A DNA stretch of 64,000 nt from Pilatotrama ljubarskyi (taxonomy: Eukaryota; Basidiomycota; Agaricomycetes; Polyporales; Polyporaceae). The notes below the pieces were generated by a model. That model did no database searches and had not been told where the DNA came from. It saw nothing but the letters and a program-made list of their open reading frames with translations. The translations under genes were made by a program, and so were the position numbers. Every line of letters begins with the position of its first letter. Positions within the stretch are counted from its first letter, which is position 1. Shown piece by piece: positions 1 through 12,434 of the stretch. The DNA lies in the NCBI GenBank assembly GCA_022385805.1, contig MU277715.1, positions 182,765 to 246,764 on the forward strand. The letters run 5' to 3'.

Positions 1-2716
1 GGCGCGAGCGGCTTCACCAACAACTACGATCCGGATGAGCTCGTGAAGTCCAACTGCACGACGATCCCCGTGCAACCCGACAAGAGCAATTACTGGGCGG
101 TGAGCTTTAACTCGTGTCGCGTAAAATCTTTCACGCACCTGACTGCTGTCATCAGCCTCAAATGTACCATCAGGATCAACAGACCGGGAAGCTTACGCCC
201 ATGCGTGCGTATCTCTTGCCTTACTCCTTATAACCTACGAGGCTGTGGTACCGCTGGGAACCTGCGGGCTTTCTTTGCCTTATCCGGCCCGAACCGCCGG
301 TCAACCAGAGCTGCTCTGTGTGTTTCATGTCGACTGTGCGTAAACTGCAGCTCTGAGTTATACAGGATAAACCTCGACGCACATCAGAAATACCACGCTT
401 CTTCGCCCCCTCTGTTATTAACACTGTTATTGGGAAGGAGGCGTACTCACATGGCTTTCTGTCAGCGACTTCCTTCAACATCTATTACCTCGTTCGTAAT
501 GGACCAAAGAACGAGAAGGTCCACGCGTTCCCCAAGGGCTTGAAGGTATAAAGTGCGGCGGTTAAACACTGGGCAACGTTCTGACGACTCCCTTCAGATG
601 GTTGCTGGCGACACGAACAGGCGCACTTACAACGCTTCGAGCTATGCTGATCAGGCCGTGAGCTATGTCTGCCTCGGTACGTTTTCAATCTTGGCTCTAC
701 TACGCTGCAGCTAAGTCGCGCTATGGTAGACTACAGCGGAGCCCACAACAACGATCCCGACTGGGCTGAGCGCCCCAATTTCTTCGACCATACTTGCCCC
801 GACGGTATGCGTGCACAGGTGTTCTTCCCTTCGTGCTGGGACGGCAAGAACCTCGACTCGCCCGATCACAAGTCCCACATGGCGTACCCCGTCCAGGCGT
901 ACAACACCGGCGACTGCCCCGACTCGCACCCGGTCCACCTCGTCTCGCTCTTCTACGAGATGTTCGTCTCCGTCGACCAGTTCCCATACTACGGCCCCGG
1001 CTCCTGGGTGCTCGCGAACGGCGACACGACCGGCTACGGCCACCACGGCGACTTCCAGAACGGCTGGGACATCGACCTCCTCCAGGAGGCCATCGACACC
1101 TGCACCGCCGCCAATGGCAATGTCATGGACTGCCCGCCGCTCAAGGCCGTATTTGACCAGGACGCCGCGGACGCATGCGTGCTCGAGACCAGCATCGTCA
1201 ACGAGAACATCGGCCTCACCGAGCCCATCTCCGCCCTCCCTGGCTGCAACCCGATCTACGGCAGTGGCAAGTCGCAAGCATGCGCGCAAGCCGTCGCCCC
1301 GCAGATCGTCCCGGCGCAGAACCCGCTCCCAAGTGGCTGGTCTGAGCTTGGGTGCATTGCCGAGGGCACGAGCGGCCGGGCACTCCCCGCGCTGACGATG
1401 AAGGACCCGGGCATGACGAAGGCGATGTGCGCTTCGTACTGCGGCAGCCACGGCTACAAGCTCGCCGGCGTCGAATTCGGCGATGAGTGCTACTGCGACA
1501 ACTCGGTCAAAAATGGCGCGTCGATGAACTTCCTCACCTGGAGCCAGTGCAACAACCACTGTGCGGGCAACAGTGAGTAGTCCCTCGGAGTCCTTCCACA
1601 TCTGGAAACTTACCCAGGTTACTTCAGACTACGAGATCTGCGGAGGTGCCGCTAAGCTGTCCCTCATGAGCACTGCCAACCCTGGTGCTGCCCCTGCTCC
1701 CTCCTCATCCGCCTCGTCCGTATCATCTGCTGCCCCTAAGCCAGTATCGTCGGCTAACCGTCCTTCTTCGGTTCCGGTCTCCCCCGCCGCCGCACACACT
1801 ACCTCTACAGTCGTCGCCACCCCGTCTGCACACTCCGCCGCCCCCATTAACACCGCTCTTCCGTCTTCCGCTGTGCTCGCCGCACCCCCGTCGGCGAGCA
1901 TCCCTGTCGGCTGGGCGAGTGCCGGGTGCGTGTCTGACAACTCTGCACGTGCCCTTACTGGGTACAGCTTTGCGAGCAACTCTATGACGGTGGCTACATG
2001 CGTGTCGACTTGCGCGTCCAAGGGCTTCTCGATGGCCGGAGTTGAGTACGGCCGCGAGTGCTACTGTAAGTGTTGCGTTCCCCCTCTCGCTGCAAGAGCA
2101 CAGTTGACGCGACTACTTACTTCCAGGTGGGAGCTCCCTCCAGAATGGCGTGGGCAAGTCGATCTCCTCGTCGTCGTGCAACATGGCGTGCTCTGCCGAC
2201 TCCAGCAGCACCTGCGGCGGCAACTGGGCTTTGAGCCTCTTCAAGTACAACAACCTCGCCATCGCTAACCCCGCGCCCGCCTCCTCCGCCGTCAGCGCCG
2301 CCAAGCCCAGCGCTTCCGCCAGCGTCCCCTCGAACTCCACGAACGTCTCCGGCCTGCCCTCTGGCTGGACCGCCGTCGGATGTGCCGCAGACGTGCCCGG
2401 CCGCGCGCTCAACGTCGACGCGTATACGAGCGAGCAGATGACGATCGGCTCGTGCATCGCGCACTGCGCTGCTCGTGGGCACACCATGGCCGGGCTCGAG
2501 TACGCTCGCGAGTGCTATTGCGGCAGCAGCTTCGTCAACGGCGGTGGTGCGCCCCTCGCGGACGCCAAGTGCGACATGGCATGCACCGGCGACTCGACCA
2601 AGGTCTGCGGCGGGCCCATGGCGCTCTCCGTCTTCAAGAAGACCGGCGCGTCGACGACGCGCAGGCACAAGGCGCGCCACTTCGGCCGCGCCCACGCCGC
2701 TTCGGGCGTGTTCTGA
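1..2716 (+). CDS. DUF1996 protein with three WSC domains (5' end outside window)
   Basis: Partial at the left edge. Exons that join in phase give a DUF1996 domain (CPDGMRAQVFFPSCWDGKNL, then DFQNGWD) followed by three WSC modules. Each WSC module has the Gly-Trp start, a V/LEY/F-x-x-ECYC core and a C-terminal CGG; they start near 1330, 1905 and 2355. Introns visible here are about 100 to 470 or later (boundary approximate), about 547-597, 677-729, 1573-1627 and 2066-2126. A Ser/Ala/Pro-rich linker (about 1675-1900) separates WSC1 and WSC2, and a shorter one separates WSC2 and WSC3. WSC domains bind cell-surface glycans, so a secreted or wall-associated role is likely; the catalytic role of DUF1996 is unknown. 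The stop is TGA at 2714-2716 after a basic tail. The missing 5' part should hold the signal peptide. Confidence 0.9.
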
Positions 2717-3716
2717 GCACGCTCGCCGTGCTCGGATTCACCTAGCGGATCGCCGTTGACGGCGGCTCGCTTCCCCTCTGTCTCCTGCGCGGGGAGCGAG
2801 CCTCCCTCGCGCGTTCTCGATCTTTCATTCTCATACCTTTGCTTTCGGGTTCTCGGTCGCATCACGTCCTCGTTCTCATATCCCGGTTTTCGTCATATCT
2901 CGTGTCTCACCTGGTCTCCACTGTGTTCCGTCACGCCCCCAGCGGGCCATCTTGTCATCCGCCCCTTGGGTGGGCGGACGGTCGCGAGGGCGCGACGATG
3001 TTGCACGCACGACTCTTACTGGCTAAACTGCTCTATGCACATCGCCCTCCCGGCCGCTACGTACCGAAGGTCTCGATCGCGCGTCGATGCGTGCTGTCTT
3101 ATATACCTCAGTTATACGTGGGCTAGCTCCACCACGTTCTCTTGCATGTACACATGGTCATTACAATGATATACTTTGTTGCCCTTCCACCGGGTGTAGC
3201 TTTGCGGTCTAGAGAGCACCATAACGGAGTGGCCAGGGGCGGTCGGGCGGTTTAGACAATGACATGGCAGGTCACAGCCGGTCAATTCAACAGCATATGC
3301 ATATCGGCACGACAATGCAGCGTTCCGGAACATAAGCCTTCACACCGACTGAGGAGCAAATGGTAGCGGGGACATGAGGCAGCCCTTGGGAGCCCCCAGG
3401 CCCCTGCGCTTCGCGGTCGCCGTTGCCTGGTCTTATACCAGACCAATGAAGCACACTACAATCGTCAACATACTGCCTACGCCGTCGCCGCCGTGTCATG
3501 CCGTATCGTGCGCAAAAGCGATGAGCTGATATACAACATCCCGAGATATCCCGCAGGGAAGGAGTACAGCAAGTTCGCCATAAGTCGCATGTTGAGATTG
3601 CAAGGAGATGAGGAGAGCAAGGGACATGACTATAGGTAGGACCATACAACGAGCGACCGCATAGGACGAGAGAGTGCACCCAAAAGGTTTTTAGGCAGTG
3701 GCCCTACGAGGTGGGG
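2717..3716. other. Intergenic, no gene recognised
   Basis: About 1 kb between two genes that converge on it. Open frames on both strands are short, lack recognisable domains and do not splice into anything familiar. It should contain the 3' UTRs of the WSC protein and of eS6. Confidence 0.6.
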
Positions 3717-4638
3717 TCAGCCTGACGAGTACGACGAGAGCGACATGAGGACTGACTTCTTGTGTGATGCCTTGACCGCGGCAGCCTTCTCCTTCTTCTC
3801 GGCGATGCGCTTGGACAAGAGCACCTCGTACTCGGCCTTCTGCTCCTTCTGGCGCTCGATCCGGCGGCGCTTGAGGGAGCGCAGGTGGCGGCGGCGCTGG
3901 AGGCGGATGGGCGTGACCAGACGCTGGATTTTGGGACTAGTAGCGGAGCGTTAGGTGTACCATAGTGGGATCGAAGAAATGCTACGTACGCCTTGGTGTA
4001 AGGCTTCGCGTTCTCCTTCTTCTGGCTCTTGACCTCTCTCCGTACAACGTACTTGCGGACATCATCCTCCTTGGTAAGGTTGAAGAACTTGCGGATCTTG
4101 GTCGCACGCTTGGGGCCAAGGCGCTTGGGGAGGACGTTGTCGGTCAGGCCGGGGATGTCGTTCTCGCCCTGCTTGACGATAACGAGGGAGAGGACGGCGA
4201 TATCGGGGCCGACGATGCAGCCACGGACGGACTTGCGCTTGCGCTCACCGGTGCGGCGGGGGCGGTAGCACGAGTGGCCGTCGGAGAGGAGGAGACGGAC
4301 ACGGTGGGGGAGGAGGACACCCTGCTTCATGGGGAAACCCTGCTTGTCGTTACCGCCAGTGATGCGGAAGATGTAGCCCTTCCACTCGTCGCCGAGAGCG
4401 TCGCCGGGGACCTCCTGCGAGATCCGCTTCTCGTAGAAGATACGGCTAAGCAGATCATAGCACTTGTGAGTGTCAGCGTGCATGGAGTATAGCTGGCGTG
4501 CGCACTATTTCTTCTCATCGTCGAAGTCAATGGTCTTTTGTTCCCCGGTCGCGGGGTCTATCGCGGCAGCCCTAGTCAGAATCCTCCCTCCAACTCCATC
4601 CCGGACGACCTGAACTCACTGGCGATGTTGAGCTTCAT
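3717..4638 (-). CDS. RPS6: 40S ribosomal protein eS6
   Basis: Small-subunit ribosomal protein and target of TOR/S6-kinase signalling in other eukaryotes. Four exons: 4638-4620, 4557-4506, 4445-3990 and 3936-3717; the sum is 747 nt and all phases fit (248 aa). The first exon codes MKLNIA and splices to [18 protein letters not shown], the usual eS6 start. The core [20 protein letters not shown], the [20 protein letters not shown] segment and [17 protein letters not shown] are diagnostic. The C-terminus runs [19 protein letters not shown] and ends [11 protein letters not shown], without the arginine-flanked double serine (RRxSS) that usually carries the phosphorylation sites. The gene is divergent from uS15, with about 390 bp between start codons. 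Confidence 0.97.
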
Positions 4639-5031
4639 GCTGCTGACCGAGAGACCAGGTAAGTGGGGCAAAATGACAAATAGTGGGAGAAACGTACCTT
4701 GCGGCGTAGCTGGCGGTATCTCGGCGACGGCGACGGCGACGACGAGATAGTCTTGCGCTCGGTGTCGGATGGCTTGAGGCGTGTGCACAAACACGGCCAA
4801 CGCCTGTGGCGGGTGGCGCGACAAGGTTTGGAACTGTACAGTCCCATCAGCCACCCACGCTCGGAGCACGTGGCACTTGCGCCCAAGCAAATTCTGAGTA
4901 CCCAAGTTGCGCCCAACGGCACGCACGACGACGACAAGCCCTCAAGACTCCCCCGCCGCCTAAAAGCTTGTGAGCATGCAGTGCCCTGCTGCTTGTTGGC
5001 GCTATGGCTCACCTCTGTCGTCAGATTCGCC
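4639..5031. promoter_or_regulatory. Shared divergent promoter region of eS6 and uS15
   Basis: A 393-bp gap separates the start codons of two oppositely oriented small-subunit ribosomal protein genes. It must carry both promoters and both 5' UTRs. GT...AG-like signals just upstream of each ATG (for example gtgagcatg near 4972 to gtcag near 5025 on the + strand) suggest 5' UTR introns. Their use is inferred, not shown. Confidence 0.6.
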
Positions 5032-5556
5032 ATGGGTCGTATGCACGCTCCCGGAAAGGGCATCTCGTCCTCTGCCCTCCCCTACCGCCGCGCTCCCCCG
5101 TCGTGGCTCAAGACGACCCCCGACGATGTCGTCGAGCACATCTGCAAGCTTGCGCGCAAGGGTCTCACCCCCTCGCAGATCGGTGTTACCCTCCGTGACT
5201 CGCACGGTATTCCCCAGGTCCGCTTCGTGACGGGCAACAAGATCCTCCGTATCCTCAAGTCGAACGGTAAGTGTCGCGCAACGTAACGCCTGAGCCTGCT
5301 GTGAGAGAGTTTCGGCTCATCACAAGCATGGACAGGCCTTGCCCCGCAGATCCCCGAGGATCTCTGGCACCTCGTCAAAAAGGCGGTCGCCGTGCGCAAG
5401 CACCTCGAGACCAACCGCAAGGACAAGGACTCGAAGTTCCGCCTCATTCTCATCGAGTCGCGTATCCACCGTCTCGCTCGCTACTACAAGACGAAGCAGC
5501 AGATTCCCCCAACCTTCAAGTACGACTCTGCTACCGCGTCCACCCTCATTGCATGA
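5032..5556 (+). CDS. RPS13: 40S ribosomal protein uS15 (S13)
   Basis: Two exons, 5032-5266 and 5336-5556, total 456 nt and 151 aa, the usual eukaryotic length. The start [20 protein letters not shown] is the family N-terminus. [20 protein letters not shown] and the end [13 protein letters not shown] are equally typical. The intron (5267-5335) splits a glycine codon (G|GC) and restores [19 protein letters not shown]. The product binds the central domain of 18S rRNA in the 40S subunit. Its head-to-head arrangement with eS6 suggests coordinated transcription. Confidence 0.98.
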
Positions 5557-7287
5557 GCGTCCGCGCCTCTGCTACTGTTGTATTTTGAAGATGGGATAGG
5601 CGAATGAGGGCAGGCTGTCCCTCGCGAGGACGCCACGGAGACGGCGGGTGGGCTATCCAGACCATATGATATCGCTTGTACGCTTTCCACATGACATGCA
5701 ATGCAGCACTTAGGGCTATGCACCACCGACCCTATTTCTGGTCTGCCGTTGCTGGAGTGTACAACTCGTCAGAGTTATCGGAGACAGACCTGACCTATGG
5801 CAACCGAAGCGATGAACAGTCCATGTTCACGTTAGCTGCAGATGTCATTACGCGCGAATGCGGGCGTCTCCCTAGTCTGCCCTAGGCAGACGTTCCGATG
5901 TGCTCTATGAATCGGAGTCTATGACGGTAGCGTCTTCCACTCGAGCGCGTTGACTGTTGCCAGGATCCCTCCTGCCACATCCCGTCCACTCTTGGCCTCA
6001 GCCCTCTTGATCGTAGCCCTATGAGTTGTCTCTTTACTCTCCGAAATATGCCTGAAGATGCCCAGCCTCATGTTTGCCATCACACGTCGGGACCAATTGC
6101 AACCATACTGCCAACACCATTAGGAAGCATGCAAGCCTGGCCACGAACGAAGCGACCTCATACTATCGTAAGATCCCATGGACGACAGTTGCCGAACCTG
6201 AATTCCGCCAAGCGCCGCGCATCGTAGTTATTCAGTGGAGCAACTTTGCTTCAACTGCCATGGTTATGACTACGCTCGGACCAGGACCCGAAAGTCATGC
6301 TGACGCACCCTCTCGTACGATGGCTGAGCCATACCGGTGGCAGCTTCGTCTTGATCCACCATTAATGGAAGCCAGCACGACGGCGCCAGTGACTCGGCGC
6401 CGTCTTGATTTCTGACAGGGCCGGAAATGCGAGCGGTTCTGCAAATTTCTGATTCGTAACAGGAGATATGTGGCCCGATTGCTTATGGCTGCAGATATAC
6501 AGTATAGCGACTCACATACCAATAAGATGCGATCTAGGGCACCCCTCATGCCCCCAGTGCCATGACTGGCCATGGATGCCAGCTCGCTGTGCTCAGAACT
6601 AACTACTACGCACCGTCCGCTTAGCGTTGCAGTATACAGATCGCCTCAACAATACGGCATGCGCTACTGGCCAGGGTGCGAGCTGCGCTGGATTATACAG
6701 CGCGTGCGACGAGTAAGTACTACCCGATTACCACAGTTTGTTACGTAGCAGTGGCAGCCCTGTCTATGTACAAATTGCGAGGATGACCTGCGCGCGATCC
6801 AGGATCAACAGATGGCTGTGTTCCTGTGCAAGAGCAGGTAAAGACTCTGTAGTTGCAAACGTCATTTGCTGTGCATATGAGTAACTGCGATGCCGGGTGA
6901 TACGCTCAATCAGCACCCTCGTCGCACGGGCTATATTGACGGATATCCTTGATATGTTTGGGTAGTCAGGTGAGTTTTGTGCCTACGCTTGCAGTCATAC
7001 ATGGTGATAGTTCCTGACGTCCTATCACGCCCAGGTTCGAAGGCCGATATAGCAATGGCAACCCTGAGTATCCGTACGGATCTATGCGTTATCAGGGCTT
7101 TTGCTCCATCAATCATAGTTCTATGAGGGTCTGCCCCGTTCACTCCGAATTGATAGATCAGGTTCCGCAACGGCCAAGAACCCAGGACGCACAACGGCAA
7201 GTCTTCCTTCTACGCTAAAGTTGCAGCACGTCCGGAAGCCCCTCATCAACTCTGCCTGTTTCATGCTCTCTTCTGTCCATCCTCCAT
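5557..7287. other. Intergenic, no gene recognised
   Basis: About 1.7 kb downstream of uS15 and upstream of the glutaminase gene. All open frames are short, have no domain signal and do not connect by plausible splicing. No terminal inverted repeat or tandem array was noticed. Confidence 0.55.
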
Positions 7288-10200
7288 ATGCATCGTTTGC
7301 TCTTACCGATATCCCTCCTGCCGCTCCGATATATTACCTGCTTCTGCTTCTGGACGGCGTCTGCTCGTTCACAGCCGCCTGTTCAGACGTTCTTTCCTGC
7401 GAGTATTCCGCTCAGCATCCGTTCTCCGTTCATGAGCGTATGGCTTCCGAATACGAACGGCTCAGAGCCCTTGTCGCAAGTATGGCCGTACTTCTGGGGA
7501 CAACAGGTGGGATACGCCATTCTTCCCGTGGGGTTGATTTCTAACGCCATGCATGCAGTCAGTCATGGGGTGGTCCGGGAGTATCCGAGTGGACGGGCAG
7601 ACATATGAATGGATGGGCAGCGCATACACGCCGCCTTTCGCCGCGAACATCACAAGTGTGCAGATCACACCCACGCGGTCGATCTTCATGATGCAGGCAG
7701 GGCCCATGGATCTGACGGTCACTTTCCTCTCTCCCATTGAGGTGCGTACGTATCCCCTTCACGCGGATATTGCCCTTACTCTGTCTAGCCCTCGGACTGG
7801 ATCCTACAATCGCTTCCGTTTTCTTATGTCTCTGTAGAAGCCAGGTCACTGGACGGCGAATCCCACGATGTCCAGATGTACTCTGGTATTACCGCGGGTA
7901 GCTCGTAGCACGGACATCGCATGGCCAGCATCGCTGATATTACTTCTAGAATGGCTCTCGGGCGATCGGGTGCACAGTGTCGTTACCTGGAGCCAGCACA
8001 CCTCAAGCGCCAGCACGTACCACCAGGTCCGACTACAGTCTCCGGAGCAAGACGTCGAAATCAATCATCAGGCCCAGGATGGTATAGCGTACTACGCGAT
8101 GGCAGCTGTAGGTCATCTCACAACTCTTGGATAGAGCCTTGATGGATGGTGGCATTCCGCAGAGACCTGGCATTACATGGCAGATCGACAGCGCTTCGAC
8201 TACGAGGGAACAATTCCACGACCATGGGTTCCTGAGCAGAACGGACAACAGGGCGTTCGCAACCATAGGGCCGTGAGTTCATACGCTCCGTATACCCCGC
8301 GTTGAAGGCTTGTTGAGATGAGCGCGCAGGAAATTCACTGGATTCGCTATCGCAGTAGATCTCGGGCAGATCCAAATCACCACCGCTCCCGTCACTTGGG
8401 CGGTCGGATACGTCCGGAACCCGTCGATCTCGTACACTGGTCCAGATGGCGTGGTGCAGCAACTCAGCCCATACTTTGTGACAAAATATCAAGACAGTAT
8501 TCAACAAGCCGTCAGTATAAGAAGTTCTGATTTGATTTCCCCATATTTATACTGAGTTCGACGCAGGTTGATGATTTCACATCTGGGTTCACGAGGATTC
8601 AGCAGAGTGCCGTTGCACTCGACCAGGCAATCATGGCGGATGCATCGAAGGTGTCGGCGCATTATGTCGACCTCGTTTCACTCGCCGCACGCCAAACGAT
8701 GGGGGCGTTCGACATCACAGTATCGACAGGTTCGGACGGGAAACCGAACGCCTCGGATGTCAGGATCTTCATGAAGGACATTGGGTCCTCGCCAACGCCG
8801 TCGGACCACGAGTGCGCACGTCTCACCTATTGAAGACATAATCTTCGTTGACAGTGGGGTTGCAGGCGTGTCAATCCTGTAGAGCGGATGTACGCCGCTC
8901 TCCCCGCCCTTGTTTACCTGAACGCGTCTCTGCTCGGGCCCATGCTGTCCCCTCTGTTGGACGCTCAGGAGAACCTGACGCACTTGCCGTACGCTGCTCA
9001 AGATCTAGGTATGACTAGTGCACGCCGTCTGATGCGCGGGCGCCGCCGCTCAGTGCTGTTGTCAACGCAGGGACTGCTTATCCGAACGCGACAAGCACGC
9101 ATGGGGCTCATACGCAAGGAATCGAACGTGGGTGTATGAAGGTTATGAGAAGCTAAACGAGCTCACAAGAGGCTAGAATCCAGCAATATGCTCATCATGC
9201 TCTACGCGCATGCAAGGTTCTCCGGCGACGGATCGCTCATTGGTCGACACGTAAGGATCCATTCTAGTACCGGACTGGTGCACTCGAGGGCATCGCGGAG
9301 TCTGATCTAATCTACAGTACAAACTCTTGAAACGTTGGGCAGATTACCTTGTCAGCGCATCCTTGACTCCGTCACAGCAGTACGTGCTAGCACGGCTTGT
9401 CTTCGTATCCTTTGCCTCTTACTGATGGGCTGGCTGGGCGCAGATCAACTACAGACAACGAGAGCAACGCGAACACGACTAACCTAGCCATCAAAGGCAT
9501 CATAGGCGTGAAGGCGATGGCTGAGATGAGCCGGGCCGCAGGCGAGGATATCGACGCACAGCGGTACGATGTAAATTATGATTCGGAACTTCTGTCCCTC
9601 GGCAGCTGCTGACGACCGATCCCGTAGAACAATGCTGCAGCCCTCATTGGAGAATGGCAATCCTTAGCACTATCATCGGACGGACAGCACCTGCTCGGGA
9701 TGTGTGGCAACCAACAGTCATGGTCCCTGATGTACAACTTGTACGCGGACCGCCTCCTGGGCACCAACATCGTGGATCCAGCTGTGGGTGACGGAATCAA
9801 CGCTTCTCGATCTGTTCCTGACACCGCCTGAGGTAGTTGTTGAAGCTGCAGACAGCCTTCTACCGCAATCTCCTCACGTCAGGTAAGTCATAGTAGAGCT
9901 ATTGTCCTGCATGATACCATCCCGAGAGCCGCTGACTCGGTCGACGTAGCTCCGGCGTTTGGCCTCCCATTAGACAACACGGTAGGAGCAACAAGTGCTG
10001 GTACGCACAACTTGACAAGCGCGCAGCGAGATCCCCTGAGCTGACGGCCTCACTAGCATGGCTGCTGTTCACTGCAGCTACGGTGGTTGATAACGCCGTC
10101 CGCGACAGTCTGATAGAGCACGTCTGGAATCGCGCGTCCTCCAACTTGACATCCGGCGCGTTCCCTGACCAGTACGAAGTCGGCACGGGTGAGATCCTGG

Positions 10201-11064
10201 GAGGTGAGGCAAGGTGAGCTTTACTCGTTGCAAGCCGTGTATGGAGCGGCTGATCCGGGAAACCTTTAGTCCTGCGCTCGGAGCCATGTTTTCGCTTCTG
10301 GCCCTCAAGTAAGTGCCACAGTGCGCACCGGTGTATGACTTCCGCTTCACACTACAACGCGCAGTATGCCTAACCAGACTATCCTCGTTCCTTTGGTCGA
10401 CGGGTCAGCGCCGGGAGGACACACCATGCCTGCAAGCCCCGGAAGCTCTGGTCGACGCCAGGCCCCCTTGCCAGTCGTTGTAGGCAGCGTCCTTGGCGGT
10501 GTCCTCCTGATCGCGTCCGTCGCGGCAGGGGCCTTCCTATATCTCCGCCGACGCCGCCACTGCGCACTGACTGGACTCCGGAGCGATGCGGTGCCATATA
10601 TAATCGACTCGGGGACCCGAGGGTCCTCTCCCAGGTCATCACCTCCGCCGAGCCTCATGAGCACCATCGACATCAGGGCGCTCAGCGAGGGAGATCCATC
10701 CCAATCCACGCTGGCTGTGTGCTCGAATCCTTCCTTGCCCTCGTCATCGGCGGGACGCGGACTACGACCTGTCGCCTCCCCGCCGGAGTTGTCGGAGAAG
10801 AACGCGCTCCTGGATAGGCTCCTCCGTGGGCCTCCCTCCCACGCGTCGACCTCTTCGAACACTCGTGGTAGTTCAGCAAGGAGCGAAGTTCGAGCTGTAC
10901 CTGCCAGAAGGGCTGCCAGTGCCAGCGCAGGCAGGAAAAACGGAAGCTCGGACCCCCCCGGCGAAGTGGCCGGGCTGCAGAAAGCCGTGGAGAGCCTGCG
11001 ACGGGAAGTGCTCAATCTTCAGGCGGACAGGCTGGACCTTCCTCCAGGATACAGTACCCAGTGA
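7288..11064 (+). CDS. GtaA-type glutaminase with C-terminal transmembrane anchor
   Basis: Resembles the fungal extracellular glutaminase A family (DUF5127/DUF4965/DUF1793 type), which converts L-glutamine to glutamate. About 18 exons join in phase. The first (7288-7506) encodes a hydrophobic signal peptide (MHRLLLPISLLPLRYITCF) followed by PASIPLSIRSPFMSVWLPN. Later landmarks are GWSGSIRVDGQTYEWMG, ITSVQITPTRSIFMMQAGP, LVSLAARQTMGAFDITVSTG, LKRWADYLV, TTNLAIKGIIGVKAMAEMSR, LMYNLYADRLLGTN, AFGLPLDN and GAMFSLLALN. After the catalytic region the last exon (about 10364-11064) adds a Pro/Ser linker, one transmembrane segment (near 10464-10540, VVVGSVLGGVLLIASVAAGA), a basic RRRR stop-transfer and a roughly 165-residue Ser/Pro-rich tail ending LPPGYSTQ. 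The family is usually secreted; here the enzyme is predicted to be membrane-tethered. No frameshift is needed. Confidence 0.88.
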
Positions 11065-11604
11065 CTGCTCCTTTTAGATCCCTTGCACGCGGGAATTGCT
11101 CGTATAACGCAATCGGTAGTCGTGGCGGTGTGCCCCCTGGCGTGCTCTTGGCGAGGACAATGTCACACTTACAGTAGTCTCCCCTAGGCAACACTGACTC
11201 CGTATGCAGTACAGCGTCCGCTGAACATCATGTCGTGTGGCGATGGCACGTTCCCGCCCATTGTCATGGAAGCTCTATCATATGCTGGACGTGGACTCGT
11301 TCGAAATCTCTGTGGTCTGTGCACTCACTCAGCCAGATTATTGAACGAGATTCCGCATAGAGTCACTTCTATCTGCCGAGATGAAGCTTCAAGCGGTGCT
11401 TATTTTCAAGGAATCATCACGGATTGTATCAGCGACGTTCTCGTTCTCGCCGCCCGACCAACGGCCACAACTTGCTGACACTAAACTGCGTGTTCAATAG
11501 TAATGTACAACGCCATGATGGGTCTGGACTCCGTATCTGAAGGCAAAACTGATTCGAGCTCCCTCCAGATAACACTACGGCGATAGACCCGCGAGTGCTG
11601 GGAG
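11065..11604. other. Intergenic, no gene recognised
   Basis: Separates the 3' ends of two convergent genes. An 82-codon open frame at 11230-11478 (+) has no recognisable feature and is probably chance. Confidence 0.5.
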
Positions 11605-12434
11605 TTATATGCCTATCCCATCGAACCATTGTTCTATCTTCACGAGCCCTTCCTCTCCCACGAGAGCCTTCTTGTCTTTGACGACTATCTTGTCAACACG
11701 CGCGTCCTGCCACAGCCGACTCTCCTCTGCAAGGCGCTCCTTCTCAGCTTCCGTGCACATGACGGCGCACGGGAACTTCGTTTCAAAGTCGAACTCCGGC
11801 AGCGGAGTGGGCAGCAGCGTCTGAGGCACGGCGGCGTTGGACGGCGGCGGAGATATGAGGAGCAGTCCCGAGGCGGGATGGGAGGAGATGTACGTCTGCG
11901 CGATGAGAGTCCCGCCTGCGCGAGAGACTATGACTGGGGCGAAGGGGATGGCAAGCAGGTGGATGTGAGACGCGAGCTCTGTAGGTGTGCGTGAGCTCGA
12001 ACACAGCCATTCTCAGGACGACCCTGTAGGATGCACACCCACCAGACTCGTAATGGCGCATCAAAGCCTCCGAGGTGGACACATCCGCAGGCTTGCCGAG
12101 GTCAATCTCAAGGCAAGTGTGTCCTCGCTCTGCATACCACGACGCGAAAGAGGTCATCCTGCAGGCCGCGTCGTGTTCAGACCTTCTGACGAGGATGCAT
12201 GCCGTGTGCACGAAGCACGTACCCTTGTCGTGAACTCGGATCCCAGCCACTCGAGGAGACAAATATCAATGGCGTCGGCACCTCGCGGGGTGCGGAGGAC
12301 GGCGGTGTCCGGAGCAAATACGCCGTCGACGAGGAGTGTCGCGCGGAGTTGTAGAACAGACCTCCGAGGCTGAATGCAGCGACGACGTGAGGGCGAGCCC
12401 GAGCACCTAGTCCTTTGAACGCCTGAGAAAACAT
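11605..12434 (-). CDS. Small alpha/beta-hydrolase-like protein, possibly mitochondrial
   Basis: Three exons, 12434-12223, 12158-12043 and 11978-11605, sum to 702 nt (233 aa) with matching phases. The N-terminus (MFSQAFKGLGARARP...YNSARHSSS) is Arg/Ser/Ala-rich without acidic residues, like a mitochondrial presequence. The body follows a hydrolase-like order: TPLIFVSSSGWD, then WYAERGHTCLEIDLGKP, IPFAPVIVSRAGGTLIAQTY, SSHPASGLLLISPP, and a C-terminal LPTPLPEFDFETKFPCAVM plus VDKIVV. The nucleophile-elbow position reads V-S-R-A-G-G and lacks a clear G-x-S-x-G. Either the serine two residues earlier is used, or the protein is non-catalytic. Family membership is by pattern only. Confidence 0.7.

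Noticed and set aside
6974..7045. GGTTCGAAGGCC stretch as a tRNA T-arm
   Set aside because: No complementary stem partners or cloverleaf could be drawn around it.
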